DNA from: Mortierella alpina
Taxonomy: Eukaryota > Mortierellomycota > Mortierellomycetes > Mortierellales > Mortierellaceae
Length of the DNA: 64,000 nt
Assembly: GCA_029449245.1 (NCBI GenBank)
Contig: JANATF010000015.1
Span: 372,001 to 436,000 of the forward strand
Direction of reading: 5' to 3'
A program made the translations under genes and the position numbers. Positions within the stretch are counted from its first letter, which is position 1, and every line of letters starts with the position of its first letter. Under the pieces are notes generated by a model. It did not search any database, had not been told where the DNA came from, and saw nothing but the letters and a program-made list of their open reading frames with translations. Positions 42,747 through 54,612 of the stretch are shown here, piece after piece.

Positions 42747-43739
42747 GATTCTCACACGCCCTACGCCCTCACAGCTGGCATCGCGTTTCGGATAAGTCCT
42801 CCTGCGCTCCTTTCGATGTGATATAGAAAACTTTATTTCGCTTCGCCCTCGGATGGGAGGCCGCTCAAGTTGCAGTTCTCTCGAAACACACCCCTGAAAT
42901 GTTCACTAAAAGCAAAGCCAGGTGTGTCAAGAACGTTGCAACAAGCTCTCTGGTCGATCTCCTCCTTTAACTCATCACTACCAAGATGGCAAAGGTCATT
43001 CTCCCAAGCACATTTATAACAGGAACAAATATTGCTCTCAACTAAACAAACGCTTAAGCCAGGAAAAAATGATGCTTCAGTCGAAATAATGAACATGGAT
43101 AGCTGTCCAGGTGTCTCAGAAAACTGTGCGAGAACAACCTCTTATGGAACCTGTTGTTGAGAGCTGTGTTGGGCAATGCTTTCCTAACCATAGCGCGTGT
43201 CAGGGGACGAGCGGATAAACTGCGGTCCCTGGGTGGTAGAAATTACAATAATAAAAGTTCTCGTACGGTCTTTGTCTCAGGAAAACACTTACGCCAAGCG
43301 CCACTATTTGTCCTTGCTCCGCTTGTGATACAAAAGAAGACTATTGATCTCCAAACAAATGGGGCGTCTTGATGCGCCGCGCGGCCCAAAACTCCAAAAA
43401 CAGAAATCATGGCCGCTCCAACCACCTCTGCAACGCTGTCAACAAGCGGCGCGTGTATCACCACTCGCCACGCCTTGTCACTTATCGGTTACGCCGGAGG
43501 AAGGACTAGGCCCTACCATGAGCGATTCTAAATTTCAAATGCCAGTAACCTAAGGTATCCTCCTCCTTGTATGCTCTTGCAAATGCCAGTTAGGAATGAG
43601 CGGTGAGTGCAGCAGATACTGGACATGCTACAGTTTATTGCAGTGTGAGCAGGCGAATCTCGAACAAAAGGTGTTAAAGTTCTGCGCGCTGCATGAACTT
43701 TCATTCATTCTTTTTCTGTCAGACCGCTCTCCTTTGCTT
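41499..43739. other. 2.2-kb region without a supported gene
   Basis: Purine-rich promoter-like DNA at 41560-42110 (gag and gga runs) is upstream of the Pro-rich gene. Bases 42714-42748 are a CT microsatellite. A Cys-containing minus frame at 42833-43096 is listed separately. Other frames (42118-42588 plus) look fortuitous. Confidence 0.5.
42833..43096 (-). CDS. Doubtful 87-aa Cys-rich ORF
   Basis: Open minus-strand frame starting MFIISTEASFFPGLSVCLVE with eight Cys (NICSCYKCAWENDLCHLG, QRACCNV, ENCNLSGL) and ending in a charged tail. Without the first 12 residues it might be an internal exon of a secreted small Cys-rich protein; I see no signal peptide and no family. It could equally be chance or a decayed gene. 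Confidence 0.25.
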   Translation of the reverse strand: MFIISTEASFFPGLSVCLVESNICSCYKCAWENDLCHLGSDELKEEIDQRACCNVLDTPGFAFSEHFRGVFRENCNLSGLPSEGEAK

Positions 43740-44697
43740 TCAGTCCTCGATATCAAGACCGTACTTTTCATACTGCTCCTTGATAGTGGTGCCTTCCACT
43801 TCAGCACACTATTATGTTTTTTTGAAGCACGAAACGTTCAATAATCAGTACAAAGGAGCTTTCACAGTGCTGAAAGGCCATACCTACTTGTTCTTTTTTT
43901 TTTCACTACCTTTCCAAGTATAATCTGGCCAGCGTCCTTGATCTCATTGTAGCGATGCAGTTCTTTGATGTGGCGGTTAATGATCTCGCTTGGTGTTCCT
44001 TCGCCTCTATAGTGTGTCGCATAGGTTTGGAGTGAAGTGTAAAAAGATGAGGACGCAGAGATCAACAAGCTGCAGACACAAAGCAGGAAACATTATCCGA
44101 GGGAGAGGAAGAGGAGGCGACTAATTTACAAAGGCTGCACCTTATTGAGTGCAAGAGTTCCTGCTCCTGACGTTCCAGCTCCAGTATGGTCGCTTTTAGC
44201 TGTGCAATCTTGGCGTCTTCCCTAGCCTGAGCACAACAGGATCCAAGGGATTTTGTTTTGCACAATTTCATTTGTTAGAAACATTGTAACACAAAGGAAC
44301 AAAACGCGTAGTTTTTTTTACATACCTTCATCGTATCATATTGCTCCTTGGACTCTCGTTTTTTCGAATGCCTGTCGTGGGACGCTACCAACGAAGCGGT
44401 GATGTCTGGGGCGGTGCCTGGGGACGATGCGCCTTTAGATGTGATTGTGTCGCTCTCTTCGTCGTTTGCCTCTGATGGTACTTCTGTGTTCGGTTGAGAT
44501 TCTCGAGATCTGCCGTCGGGATCGTTGGCTCTTTTGAGATTAGCCTCTTGATCGCTATCGTCAACAGGAAAGGTGCTGTCGTGGTCTGTGCTGGGGTGGC
44601 GGTCCTGTGGTGAGGATGGCGTGGATGTAAGACTTGGGTCTCGGTCCATAGTCTCTTGTGCTGAAGGGTGGCGAGACTGGTCCTCGGAAGTTTGCAT
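43740..44697 (-). CDS. SWI5: SWI5/SAE3 recombination mediator, 4 exons, 228 aa
   Basis: Swi5 partners with Sfr1 and helps Rad51/Dmc1 strand exchange in the nucleus. Exons on the minus strand: 44697-44326, 44226-44141, 44069-43910 and 43808-43740, all GT-AG, phases matched (229 codons). The N-terminal 120 residues are disordered and rich in Ser, Asp and Glu. A coiled-coil stretch follows (AKIAQLKATILELERQEQEL). The Swi5 core then reads HIKELHRYNEIKDAGQIILG and, across the last intron, GTTIKEQYEKYGLDIED. The conserved LH.YNEIKD and YE.YGL motifs make the identification secure although every exon is short. The family is typically 80-240 aa. Divergent from the HAPSTR1-like gene. Confidence 0.85.
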
Positions 44698-45458
44698 TGC
44701 GGTGCCTCTGAATGGACGAGACTGTGGCTGCAACCGTCAAAGCGTTTTGTGAATGTGGCTCTCGTGTTGAATGGTCGAGCAGGACAGAGTGGGAAGTAGA
44801 CAGGCAATGGGTCGAGGACGGAATGCAAGGGAGTGAATGGAAAGAATCGGCGGTAGAGACGATCAGGGACTTGCAGGCAAATATCACGCGCCTCCAAAAA
44901 TACCGTCTCCAGTGCTCTGGAATGTTCGTGCGGAGCACCTTGGACGCAGCCTGCACTACGACTACGAAGGACAGCCTGGCCATGCTCGCCAGGCACAAAG
45001 CGACAGATCCTCTGTGTGTGCAGGGCAATCCACCAGGGTCGACGGATTGCGCCTTCTCGGTCCAAGACAGGGGGCCCAGAGGTTCGCATGGCCATGGATA
45101 CCGCTCCCGGATAGCCAGGTGGCTGATCGCCGCCCTTAACACTGGCGGTCATCGCTCTTCTCGCAGATTCAAAGACAAAGAAAAAGAATTGCTCCTTCTC
45201 AGCACAGGCAATCAAACACTTCCCCGAGCTCGATCTTGCCTCGCCCACCACACTTTCCGCCCCTCTGCATCTCGCCCTTCAAGCAGACCCGCATTGCTGA
45301 AACGTGGACTACAGCCCGTGTCCGACCTGTCGACCCGCCGTGGCACATCCATATATCCGTCTGTCTGTCATTGCCCAAAAGACACTCCCACTGTCGAGTG
45401 AACATTGGACACCACTACACAACCCTTGTCTACCTTCACTCCCGTGCCGACCACTTTC
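44698..45458. other. Divergent promoter region SWI5/HAPSTR1-like
   Basis: Long frames on both strands (plus 44712-45401, minus to 45251) overlap each other and lack motifs. I read this as a GC-rich bidirectional promoter with 5' UTRs. Confidence 0.45.
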
Positions 45459-46547
45459 ATGAGCAACAGAACCCCCGCTGCCGCAACACCTTTCAGAAAT
45501 GACTCGCTCCCGGCCAACCCACACGACCTCCGCCATGGACAGCAGACCCAGGGCATCCATCACAGCCCAGCTAGTTCGTCGCCGGTAGCAGCAAGTCTTC
45601 ACGGTATCAACAGCGCTTCACATTCTGTGCCTGGTCCTCAGCAGCAGCAACACCAACACCAACAACAGCAGCACCAGGAAGTAGAAGAAAGCTCGGAGCA
45701 GGTTCTCTTGGCCTCGTTCAAGGCTGCGGCCCTCTCTGTCACCCAGCTCTACAAGGACTCGCTCAAGCACCAACGCGCTGAGCATGCGAAGGGATACGAG
45801 GCAGCCTTACAAGATTTCCTGGCCTTCATTGCAAACCACCCTGCGGTTCAGGAGAAGAAGGAGCAAGGCCAATCGGAGGACGAAATTCGTCAGAGCACCA
45901 GTCTCTCTGTGGATGAGATTGTCTCGTTCATTTCGAATGCGCGGTCAATGAACTGCACTGCTGCGGGAAATGAAGCCTTGCAGCACCAGCCGCACCAGCA
46001 GCAACAGCAGCAGCACCTCCATGTTCAGGAGCAGCACCAGCTACAGCAACAACAAATCCTGCAACAGCAGCAGCAGGAGCAACAACAACAGCAATATCTT
46101 CAGCAGCAACAGCAGGAGCAGGAGCAGCAACGTCAACAACAGCAGCAGCAGCAACAACAGCAACAACAACAGAGCCATCAGAACCATCAACAGCAACACC
46201 ATGGCACTCTTCAGTCATCTGCAGGTGCGGCCGGGCTGCCACCTCCAGCTTCTGGGCCCATCTTCCCTAGCGATGCTTTCACGTTTGCAGCCCCTATTTT
46301 CCACCCAGGTTCGGACCAGTCGTCGTTACAAGGTTTATATTCGGGACCGGAAGGTGGAATTGGACAGCAAATGGCGGTGGATTCCTTGAAGAGGCGATAT
46401 GCTCTGCAGGACTTCAACGTTGCAGCGAACCGTATGGCAGCAGCAAACGCCACCCGGCTCTCCAACCCAATGAACCTGGATGCCTTCTCAGCCTTCAATG
46501 ACCAGCCTCCGTTCAAGCGTGGAAGGAGACGTGAAGGCGAACAATGA
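45459..46547 (+). CDS. HAPSTR1/TAPR1-like (C16orf72-type) protein with polyQ, 362 aa
   Basis: Single exon, started at ATG 45459 (MSNRTPAAATPFRND). A helical core at about residues 80-150 reads LLASFKAAALSVTQLYKDSL, KHQRAEHAKGYEAALQDFLA and SVDEIVSFISNARSM. This fits the family of human HAPSTR1 (HUWE1-associated stress-response protein), which has an F-x-x-AA-x-x-VT-x-LYK(D/E)S motif. The remainder is low-complexity: a His/Gln start and a large CAG/CAA-encoded glutamine tract (45975-46195). The C-terminus is FNDQPPFKRGRRREGEQ, a likely nuclear-localisation-type basic end. Family assignment is from one motif block. Confidence 0.6.
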   Translation: MSNRTPAAATPFRNDSLPANPHDLRHGQQTQGIHHSPASSSPVAASLHGINSASHSVPGPQQQQHQHQQQQHQEVEESSEQVLLASFKAAALSVTQLYKDSLKHQRAEHAKGYEAALQDFLAFIANHPAVQEKKEQGQSEDEIRQSTSLSVDEIVSFISNARSMNCTAAGNEALQHQPHQQQQQQHLHVQEQHQLQQQQILQQQQQEQQQQQYLQQQQQEQEQQRQQQQQQQQQQQQQSHQNHQQQHHGTLQSSAGAAGLPPPASGPIFPSDAFTFAAPIFHPGSDQSSLQGLYSGPEGGIGQQMAVDSLKRRYALQDFNVAANRMAAANATRLSNPMNLDAFSAFNDQPPFKRGRRREGEQ

Positions 46548-47062
46548 TTGTTGTCTTTGTCTCTTTCACCCCGTGGCTGGTATTTGACCTGACTGTCAGT
46601 GGGTATCGTCCTGTTAGGACATTCCTGGCCATCACTTGATAGAACACCTGGCTTTATGGCCATCGTGCTATCTTGGCATTGACTATGTACGGATGGATGT
46701 CTTTATGTACTTTCTTTTTTTTCCATCTCTGGCCATTTGTAGATCATAGCAAACCTGCTTCCTTCAGTCCACCCTCTTTTCTTTTTTTCTGCTCCCTTGT
46801 CTTTTTGCGCTCGCGCTAGAAATTCACAATACCACATATTTTTCTTGTCAGCTTTGTTTAGTTCCTTTTCTTTGTCTGCTTCTTTTGGTCTGTCAACAAG
46901 GCCCTTCCAACACTTCACTCTACTTGTAACATCATCCCGGCTTTCAACACTAGTACAATAAAATGTTCTTTTCCTTTCAAATATAGGAATGCTGCTGACT
47001 ACAAACCTGTACAATTGCCTGGCTCTAGTCGAAGAAAAAAAAATGCCTTTTCTAATGTGTAT
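46548..47062. other. Convergent intergenic region HAPSTR1-like/HAD
   Basis: 3' flanks of two convergent genes. An A/T-rich stretch and an AATAAA at 46958-46963 occur. No gene seen. Confidence 0.5.
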
Positions 47063-48250
47063 TCACGAGAACCAGCTTTCGACCTCCTTGGCTAGACCGT
47101 CCTCTGCATTCGTTCCAATGACTCTATCCGCCAGCTTCTTCACATCCTCGTGGCCATTGCCCATGCACAGACCCAGTCCTGCAAACTGCAGCATCTCGGC
47201 ATCGTTCAACAGATCCCCAAACGCCACCACATCCTCACGCGCAATCTGATTCGCCTCACAGTACTTTTCTAGACCCAACCCCTTGTTGACGCCTGCGGCC
47301 GAAATCTCCAGAAAGTAGTCGGCAGAGTACGTCAAGGTAACCTGTGGTTCAGATGTTGTTGCCATGTGGGCGTTTGTAGTAGTGGTAGTGGTAGTGGTAT
47401 CGGCTTTGGGAGTTTGCCGCAACGATTCCGGTAAAGATTCGTACAGCACAGGTGCCGGTCGATTACGGTCCAACGCCATCAGCTTGACGACCCCACCTCG
47501 ACCCTCCAGCGATGTCAAGAACTGTTCCATGGTGTCGTCCACGACTGTGTAATCGTAATAAAAAGTGTGCTTCCGTTGAGATTCCCAGGTGCGATCGCAA
47601 ACAAAGGTCGTGTCCTGTGCGTAGGTGACGCCGTTGGAGGAGGTCAAGCCTAGATCTTCGATATAAATCACTTCGCACGCAAATCCGGGCCTCCCTGGAA
47701 CTACCAATGGTCGCTCCAGGGGTGTATCCTTGGGGTCTTCTTCAGGAAGGTCTTTGATGGGAATCTCTCCACTTGGGGTGCCGTGGTGGGAGATCTCTGC
47801 TCTCAGACGCTCGACCATCAGACGCGCCTGTGAAAGGGGCACGAACTGCGGATAAGAGATGGTGCGGGTCTTGGGGTTGTAACTGAGAGCACCGTTGCAG
47901 CAGAGGACAGTGTCGGGCATCATGAGGCCGTTGAAGAGATCAATGACTTTCTGGACCGAGCGAGGAGACCGTCCTGAGGCGATCATGATCTGGATAGTGG
48001 GAGCTCTCGTTGCTTCTGCTCCTGCTGCTGCTGCTGCAGAGTCCGAGTGGTAGGAAGAGTTGCCACCATCATTAAGCGCGGGAGGGGAGTTGTGGCGCTG
48101 TGCGGACAAGAGAGCGTCGACTGAGCGGCGTGAGATGGTGTGCTGTGGAGTGAGCAGGGTGCCATCTAGATCTGTGACAATGAGTCTGGGCAGTCGAGCA
48201 GACTTGTGGAAAGAGATCAGCGGTTTTGACATTGTGTTTGTAGTGTGCAT
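47063..48250 (-). CDS. Cof-type HAD-superfamily phosphatase, 395 aa
   Basis: Single exon. Motif I is IVTDLDGTLLT (nucleophile and acid/base Asp) near residue 25-34, motif II is MIASGRSPRSV, and motif IV is AFGDLLNDAEML near 350, followed by GLGLCMGNGHEDVKKLADRV. The large C2-type cap between motifs II and III identifies the Cof/IIB group, which dephosphorylates sugar phosphates and other small phosphometabolites. It has low-complexity inserts: Ala/Ser near 70-85 and a Thr run near 280-290 encoded by ACC/ACT repeats. A second in-frame ATG (MSKPLISF, 48232) is an alternative start. Probably cytosolic; substrate not predictable. Confidence 0.9.
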   Translation of the reverse strand: MHTTNTMSKPLISFHKSARLPRLIVTDLDGTLLTPQHTISRRSVDALLSAQRHNSPPALNDGGNSSYHSDSAAAAAGAEATRAPTIQIMIASGRSPRSVQKVIDLFNGLMMPDTVLCCNGALSYNPKTRTISYPQFVPLSQARLMVERLRAEISHHGTPSGEIPIKDLPEEDPKDTPLERPLVVPGRPGFACEVIYIEDLGLTSSNGVTYAQDTTFVCDRTWESQRKHTFYYDYTVVDDTMEQFLTSLEGRGGVVKLMALDRNRPAPVLYESLPESLRQTPKADTTTTTTTTNAHMATTSEPQVTLTYSADYFLEISAAGVNKGLGLEKYCEANQIAREDVVAFGDLLNDAEMLQFAGLGLCMGNGHEDVKKLADRVIGTNAEDGLAKEVESWFS

Positions 48251-51200
48251 CAGCGACCAGGTATCTCAATAAGGACCAAGGACCGAGGGGTGGATGTCGT
48301 TTTGAAGCACAGGGCGAAGGCAAAAGGTCAAGGCGGTAATGGGATTGCTTTGCTGTGTGATGGCACAGGTGTGAGAATGCCCTGACAGATTCCAGGAGGT
48401 GGCCTGAGGCTGACGCCGGAGATCCAAACCTAATCGCAGAACAGGGTCTCGGTGACGGCTGGCGACATCAGATCGCGGCGGATGCTCCTGGCGCTCCAGA
48501 GTTCGGGAACAAGGTGCTGCCGCCTTGGGCCCTGTGCGACGAGGCTTGGAGCCCCTCCCCCTTCCCCGTGGTGTCAATGGTGGCCCTGCTAATGATGCAA
48601 AAGCAGTAACGCGTCGAAAAAAAAGGCGGGTGTGACGCATTGGTCTCATGCTCCTGCTGAGGTGTAACCCTCGGTCGCGAAAAAAAAAAAAAAAAAAAAA
48701 AAAAGGAGGGGCAAAAGTAAGGCGACGCCGGAATATCCGCGAGGGCAACCCTGTTCACCAGAACTTTATGCAAACACTCGACCCAACCATGGGGTACATG
48801 TACAAGAAGCTGGGAGACTTCGTTTATATCTTCATGATGCCATTGAGCATTCAAACTGGCCGACCAGGTCGTTTCTTCCATGTCTTTCCTTTCAAGTCAT
48901 GTACCCTTTGCTGCAAGGACGAACAAGAACAGTGAAGAACGCCGATCTATTCGCGGATCTAGACCTTTGGCATGCCGCTTCTGAGCGCAAAATAACTGCG
49001 TTTGGTGGATGCTGATGGATGCAACCAGTAAGATAGGAGTTCGCAAGCGAGTGCATGAGATAGCTTCATGGTTTAGACAAAGTTTGGACCAACCAAAACT
49101 TCGACTGCCCGATGCATTCCAGCTTCCATCGGCAGAGTCATCGGGCTATCGTTCGCTTGCAGACGTGGTCGGGAGATTTGGGACACCGGCCTGGTGGGCA
49201 TGAGGATGGAAACGACAACGGCAGCGAGTCCATCCATCGCTCGCGGTGTGAAGAGCGGAAAAGTATCTTATGGTTCATCGCACGCTGTTGGTGCTGTCCG
49301 TGCCTAATCTGGTCTTCCCTTTCGGCCTGAGGGCCATGTGCCCGTTCGCCGACTAGAGCAGTTTGCAGGAAAGTATAAAAAGCAAAGCGTCGTAAATGGT
49401 GCAGATTTGGGACTGGGGGCAAGCGAGCAGGATCAAGCGGCAAGGCAGACCAGACCGCCGCCTTTTGGAAGGCAGATGCGGGATATAGCCCAAGGACAAA
49501 AAATAATACATCCACCGATTTGTCCGTCCCTCGGCCGCTTCTCTTTTCTGAACCAAACCCCTTCCCCTCGCTCTTTGTGCCATTTTTTAAGCGACCAAAC
49601 AGGCGCGAGTCCGTCTATTCTCGACATGCCCATCGTGCACTAGACGGCGGATGAACCAAATGTGCACCAGTCATAGACCTAAAAACGTACGGTTACAGTG
49701 TAGTTGCCACAATGGATGCAGTGTCTTTCAAGGACATTTCCAAAACTGAGCCGACAACTTTCTCCTCGAAACCAGGTAACCGGTTGCTGCGAACCTCCCA
49801 TGGGTTCTGTTTCCTGCGTCCCTTCTTTCATAGGCCAGACACCCTGCAAAACACTGCTCGTCTAAAACTATATAATGCGTGCCTATCCCCCTCCTTCCTC
49901 GGTTTGTTCGTTCCCTTTTGCCCTCCTGCCCTCTTGCCCTCTTGACCACTCGCCCCCGCCTTCTTCCTCCTCCTCATCCTCATCCTCCTCCTCTCCTCTC
50001 GCTTCTTGCCAGCATCAACATAGCTCTTTCTATTGACATCCACGCACGTTGCCCTTAATTACGCTAGCACGAATACACTGACGACGACATTAGCGAGTGC
50101 CTCTTCGCAGTACATCTCTGTACTGAATCCTGCCCCACTAGTCCATTTTCGATCACGCATTGTCGATCCTCGTTGTGCCCCCCTTTCCTGCATTGGCAAT
50201 CGGACGTCGCTCAGTCGCTCCCAGGTAACTCGAACGTAACCACACTTTTTCTCATCATAGCCGCATCCGCGTCACTGACGTTGTCTTGAGAGCAGTCTTC
50301 GGGACGCCATGGTCCATGCGCTACATTTTTTGCAGCCTGCTTCATCTGCAAGAATCATTTTTTTTTGCTCTTCCTCGCAGTTTCTTTGTCTTACGTCCCC
50401 GCTTGGTAACAGTATCGTGCGTTGCAACTTTCTCATCCTTATCGTGTCTCCTCGTTCCCTTATGAGACCATGGCCTCCTCTTCTTTAACTGGGGATGCTA
50501 CGGCTGCTGCTTTGATACTGGTGTTATAGGTCTGAGAATGGGAGGGGGCTGTTTTGTCACCGTTGCGTAGCTGCTCCTGCTTCACGGGCTATGTGCAAAA
50601 AGCCATACAGGGAACGACACTGCAGGCCCCAGGCTTCGATGCATGCCGTCGCACTTGCGCTGAAATAGTTAATGCGTCAGCGGTCTTGGGGTCACGGTTG
50701 TGACAAGACTGGGGGGTGGGTACCGAGAGCCGTGGGGATCAGCGTACACCGACTGAGTACCTGCTAATAATGAGTTCTGTTCCGTGGAAATTACAATAGC
50801 GCACACACCACCTCGTTGCCGGGTTGATCCATTGTGAGCACATATCCGAGAAGGCAGCATCTAGCCCGTCTTGGCCAGCGGACCATTCTTTTCATTCTCG
50901 GCTCATTACGTCTCTCTTCACTGTTTCTTCTTTCTCTCCTTTCTCTTTCTCTTTCTCTCTCTACTCTCTCTCATTCTCTCTTTTCTTCCCTTGTTGTCTC
51001 TCTCTCTCTTTCTCTGCTCTCTCTCTCTCCTCTCTCTCTCCTCTCTCACTCTCTCTCTCGTTCTCGTTCTCGTTCTCGCTTTCGCTCTCGCTCTCGCTCT
51101 CTTTCTCACCTTTACTTTCACTCCCACTCCCACTCCCACGCCCACTTCCACCCCACCCTCTCGCCTTAGTGGTGCTTTTTGACAGTATCCTTTGCTGCAG

Positions 51201-51704
51201 CCACGGTACTTGATCCGGATGGATAATCGGTCTGATTGTAACAACCCTCCGCCTCCCGGCCGTTGCTGCGTGCAGCCAACAGCGCCCATCTGGACCCCTT
51301 GCTCCCATTCATCCGACAAGCGCCGACCTTGCTCTTCTCTCTCGCCTACCGTATTTGTCCAGCGATTGCCATCGTTTACAACCCGTGAACCACTGTAAGA
51401 GTGGTGCACTTGCCAACGACCTCCGTCTCTGTTATCTCTCTTCCATTTTCCTCTGCACCTCTCAAGTCCCAAAGCAGTCTCTGTTGTCTCCACAGTGCGC
51501 CTTGCTCCTTCGCTCATCCACATACCCTCTCAGCCTGTCAACAAGCACACTCTCCATTTCACTCACCACCACCAGTCGTCGTACCTGCGGACGGTACAGC
51601 TACACTCGTTTCGGGTTCTTGGAATCAAACTGCCATCCTACGCTCCGACTGTCTCCTCAAAGAGCCATCGCCTTCTGCACCCCGCGCCAGGTGGACCTTC
51701 AGAG
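48251..51704. other. 3.4-kb gene-poor region with poly(A) and pyrimidine tracts
   Basis: I find no gene with a family motif. Bases 48681-48704 are an uninterrupted A run. Short frames at 48648-48935, 49009-49203 and 49712-49945 have no support. Bases 50918-51165 are an extended CT-rich tract (tctctctctt and ttctcg repeats), probably promoter or 5' UTR sequence of the LRR gene beginning at 51705. Small RNA genes could be hidden here but none is recognisable. Confidence 0.5.
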
Positions 51705-54612
51705 ATGAAAAGACAGCAGCAACCTCTCCTTTCTCCACCGTCAAGTGGCAACAGTAAAATGGCCCAGGAAAGACGAGATCAGCAGCTACATCAGCTCCAG
51801 TTTCAGCAACAGCTACAGGCACAGCAGCTGCAGCAACATCATCAACAGGCACAACAGCGCTCCAATAAGAATGCAGCGCGCAGTCTCAGGCAGCGGTTTA
51901 AGCGGCTTGAGATTGACAGAGCCTCCAGCAGGGCCCGACGCCATAGCAACACCCCCATCGATCACGAACCCGCGGGCAGCAGCGACGCAGCGCACGGTGC
52001 GCTCCATGGCTCCCGCGGCAGACGCCTGCGGCGGCACTCTGGCGACGACTCGATGCTCCTCGCATCCGTGCACACTCACCAGCATCATCATCATCATCAC
52101 CAGCGATACCGCCCAACGAGGCGGCTGGCAAAGGTTTGTCCCTCTCACCGCTCGCAATGGCCCCTGCGTACGATCGTCTGCATTCTACCGATCGACTAAC
52201 ACCCGCATCCCTCTCCTCCTTCTCATGGACAATGCATGCAATCCGCAGCGATCAGACGACACTACAGTACCCACCGCGCCAGTCAGTCATCGCACCAGTC
52301 GGCATCGCGCTAGGCCTTACTCGGCCGATGGGTTACCTGGTCTTGAAGCCTCGCAGCTGCTGGGCATTCACAATCCAGCCATCCAGCCAGGGAACCTGAC
52401 ACATCTCGCATTAGCACACTATGAGTTTGTTCTGGACGAATGGATCGACATGATGCGGCTGATGCCCTCGCTGCAGATACTGGATCTTGAGGTCATTGTC
52501 GTCATTCCAGCATTGTCTATGGCGAGCAGAGCCCACGCCTCGGGTGGGCGCAGGAGCAAGAGCAGTAGCACGAGCCACCAACTTCGACTCGGCCTTTGGC
52601 GCATGCAGCATGAATCGAGAGCCGCCTACGATATGAGCTCAGACGATGTTGATATCGATCGCCGAGACGACGGCGACGGCGACGAGAGCATGAATGACGC
52701 AGCGTTGAAGGACATAAGCATGAACCAGCAGTACGACAAAACTAGCCACAGGTCGGGACACCATCTTGAGAACCACATTGATATATCCCGCCTTCATATT
52801 CACGAGAGAAACTCACTGCCCCCCGCCGCAACAAGCAGCGATAGACTGGATCGCCTCCGAAATAGTCGACATGCTCAAGACCACAGTCAGGGCCATGACG
52901 CCAGTCGAGCATATGCCGGAGGCTTCATGGACCACGATTTTGAATCCTTGGACATGGCCGGCGGCAGCAGCATCCACCAGCCTAGACCGGAACCGCAGGC
53001 AACGGGTGGAGAGAGCAAAAGCTCCGCGTCCTATGGACCCACTGCCGTATTTCCTTCTGTTCGGACACTTATCTTTCGAGGACCCGTCATCGTTCCCCAG
53101 CTGCTCGAGTTCCTTCCCAATATCGAGAACTTGTCGATCGAGGACATAGCCCCCGTACCGAGCCCTTGGTCGGGTGTGAAGCCTGAAGGACCTCTCAAGC
53201 GGCACTCTGATATTGGAGCTGCGACGATGTCGTCGTCGTCGTCGTCGTCGCCTTCAGCCTCCTCCTCAGCTTCGTCTTCTCCTCGGCCGTCTCCGATGGG
53301 CTGGCCGTCCGTCATTTCAGACCTCGCCGCGACCATCCTCAAGCGGTGTCCCAAGATCATCTGTCTTCAGCTGAGCGAGTCCTCACTCGTGGATAAACCT
53401 CAACTTATGAATGAACTTCCCCTGCTTCTGAAGGTCATTCCAAAGCTGCTGCACTTTGTGACATCTGCAGGTTTAGTTACCAAGTGTCATGAGCTCCTCC
53501 CAGCGCTGGTCCGCTACCACAGCCCACATCTGCAGTCCTTTATTGTCATTACGGAGCCGCAGCCACGCGCCCAGTTTCAGCAATTGCAACAGCAGCACCA
53601 ACTTCAGCACTCTTATTCGCAAATGAGTGCACCCCTTCCAACATCCCTTCTCCTGCATCGACAGTGTCTTGAAGTCATGGAAATGTGCACTAGTTTGCGC
53701 ATCTCGGACTGCCATGTTGCTTTCCCTTTGCAGGACATTCTCGCCTCTATCTCAGGCTGGCCCTGCAGATCCAGCCTAACTATTCTGAGACTCGAGATCC
53801 TGGAACTGACAGGTCCCAACGCGATGGCTCTTGAAGAGGTGGAGGTCCTGGAGATGTTTATCAAGAGTCTTTTCATTGGATCGTTTTCATCGTCATCCTC
53901 CTCGTCACCCTCGTCACCCTCGTCATTGTCGTCATTGTCTTCGCCCAGGACCTCGAGGGGCTCTATTACATCCGTATCGTCCACATCGACAGCCTCGACC
54001 ACATCGACAGCCTCGACCACCAGTTCAGGAGAGATGTCTGTAGCTCAGCCATGGCTGAACTCGTCCATGTCGTCACATCCCTTTGTGTCATCGCCAACAC
54101 CGCTCACGCCTTCATCGACACCTCCGACCTCGAAGTCCTCGGGCTCTGTCGCTGCTCACCACCTCAGGGATGCGCACTCTCATCCCTCACCCCTGTCATC
54201 TACATCATCCTCTGCATCCTCGTTTGCGCCCATTCGCCAAGATGGCGACTTGGGTGACTTTGCAGCGGCCATAGAACACCAACGTCATCACCGCTCGGAT
54301 TCCCGACTGCACGACATCGTGTCAAAAGACTACCATCATTGTTTTCCTCTTGGCCTTTCCCAGCACTCACCAGTATCATTTCATTCTCCTCTAATGACGT
54401 CTTCTACATCCTCGTCGGCTCATCGTGAAACCTCGTCCACGCTTTCTTCGTGTTCGAATCATCAAATCGGAGCGGTGGGTCGGTTGATGGCACTACAATG
54501 TTTGGTTCAACACCAGCTGGCGACGATGCCGAACTTGAATCATTTCTTTCTGAGTGGCAAGATGTTTAAAATCCCAAGAAGGACTATGCCGTCGTCGACG
54601 TCGGGAAGATAA
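51705..54612 (+). CDS. Large LRR/F-box-type protein, 2 exons, 930 aa
   Basis: Exons 51705-52133 and 52249-54612 with a 115-bp GTTTGT..CGCAG intron, phase 0. The N-terminus is Gln/His-rich (QQLQAQQLQQHHQQAQQ, then a His run) followed by a basic segment; no F-box is visible. The rest carries degenerate leucine-rich units: LTHLALAHYEFVLDEWIDMM, RLMPSLQILDLEV, VRTLIFRGPVIVPQLLEFLP, NIENLSIEDI and SLTILRLEILEL. They are separated by Ser-rich and acidic inserts, two coded by runs of tcg/tca (near 53230 and 53890). This is the style of the large F-box-like LRR families of Mortierella-type fungi, usually substrate receptors of SCF ubiquitin ligases. Without an F-box that role is only a guess. Confidence 0.65.

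Noticed and set aside
44385-45251. 288-aa minus-strand ORF and a 229-aa plus-strand ORF overlapping each other
   Set aside because: They overlap SWI5 exon 1 in another frame and the divergent promoter; GC-rich shadow frames.
46000-46200. Alternative Ser/Asn- and Ala/Val-rich ORFs over the glutamine tract
   Set aside because: Shadow frames of CAG/CAA repeats in the HAPSTR1-like gene.
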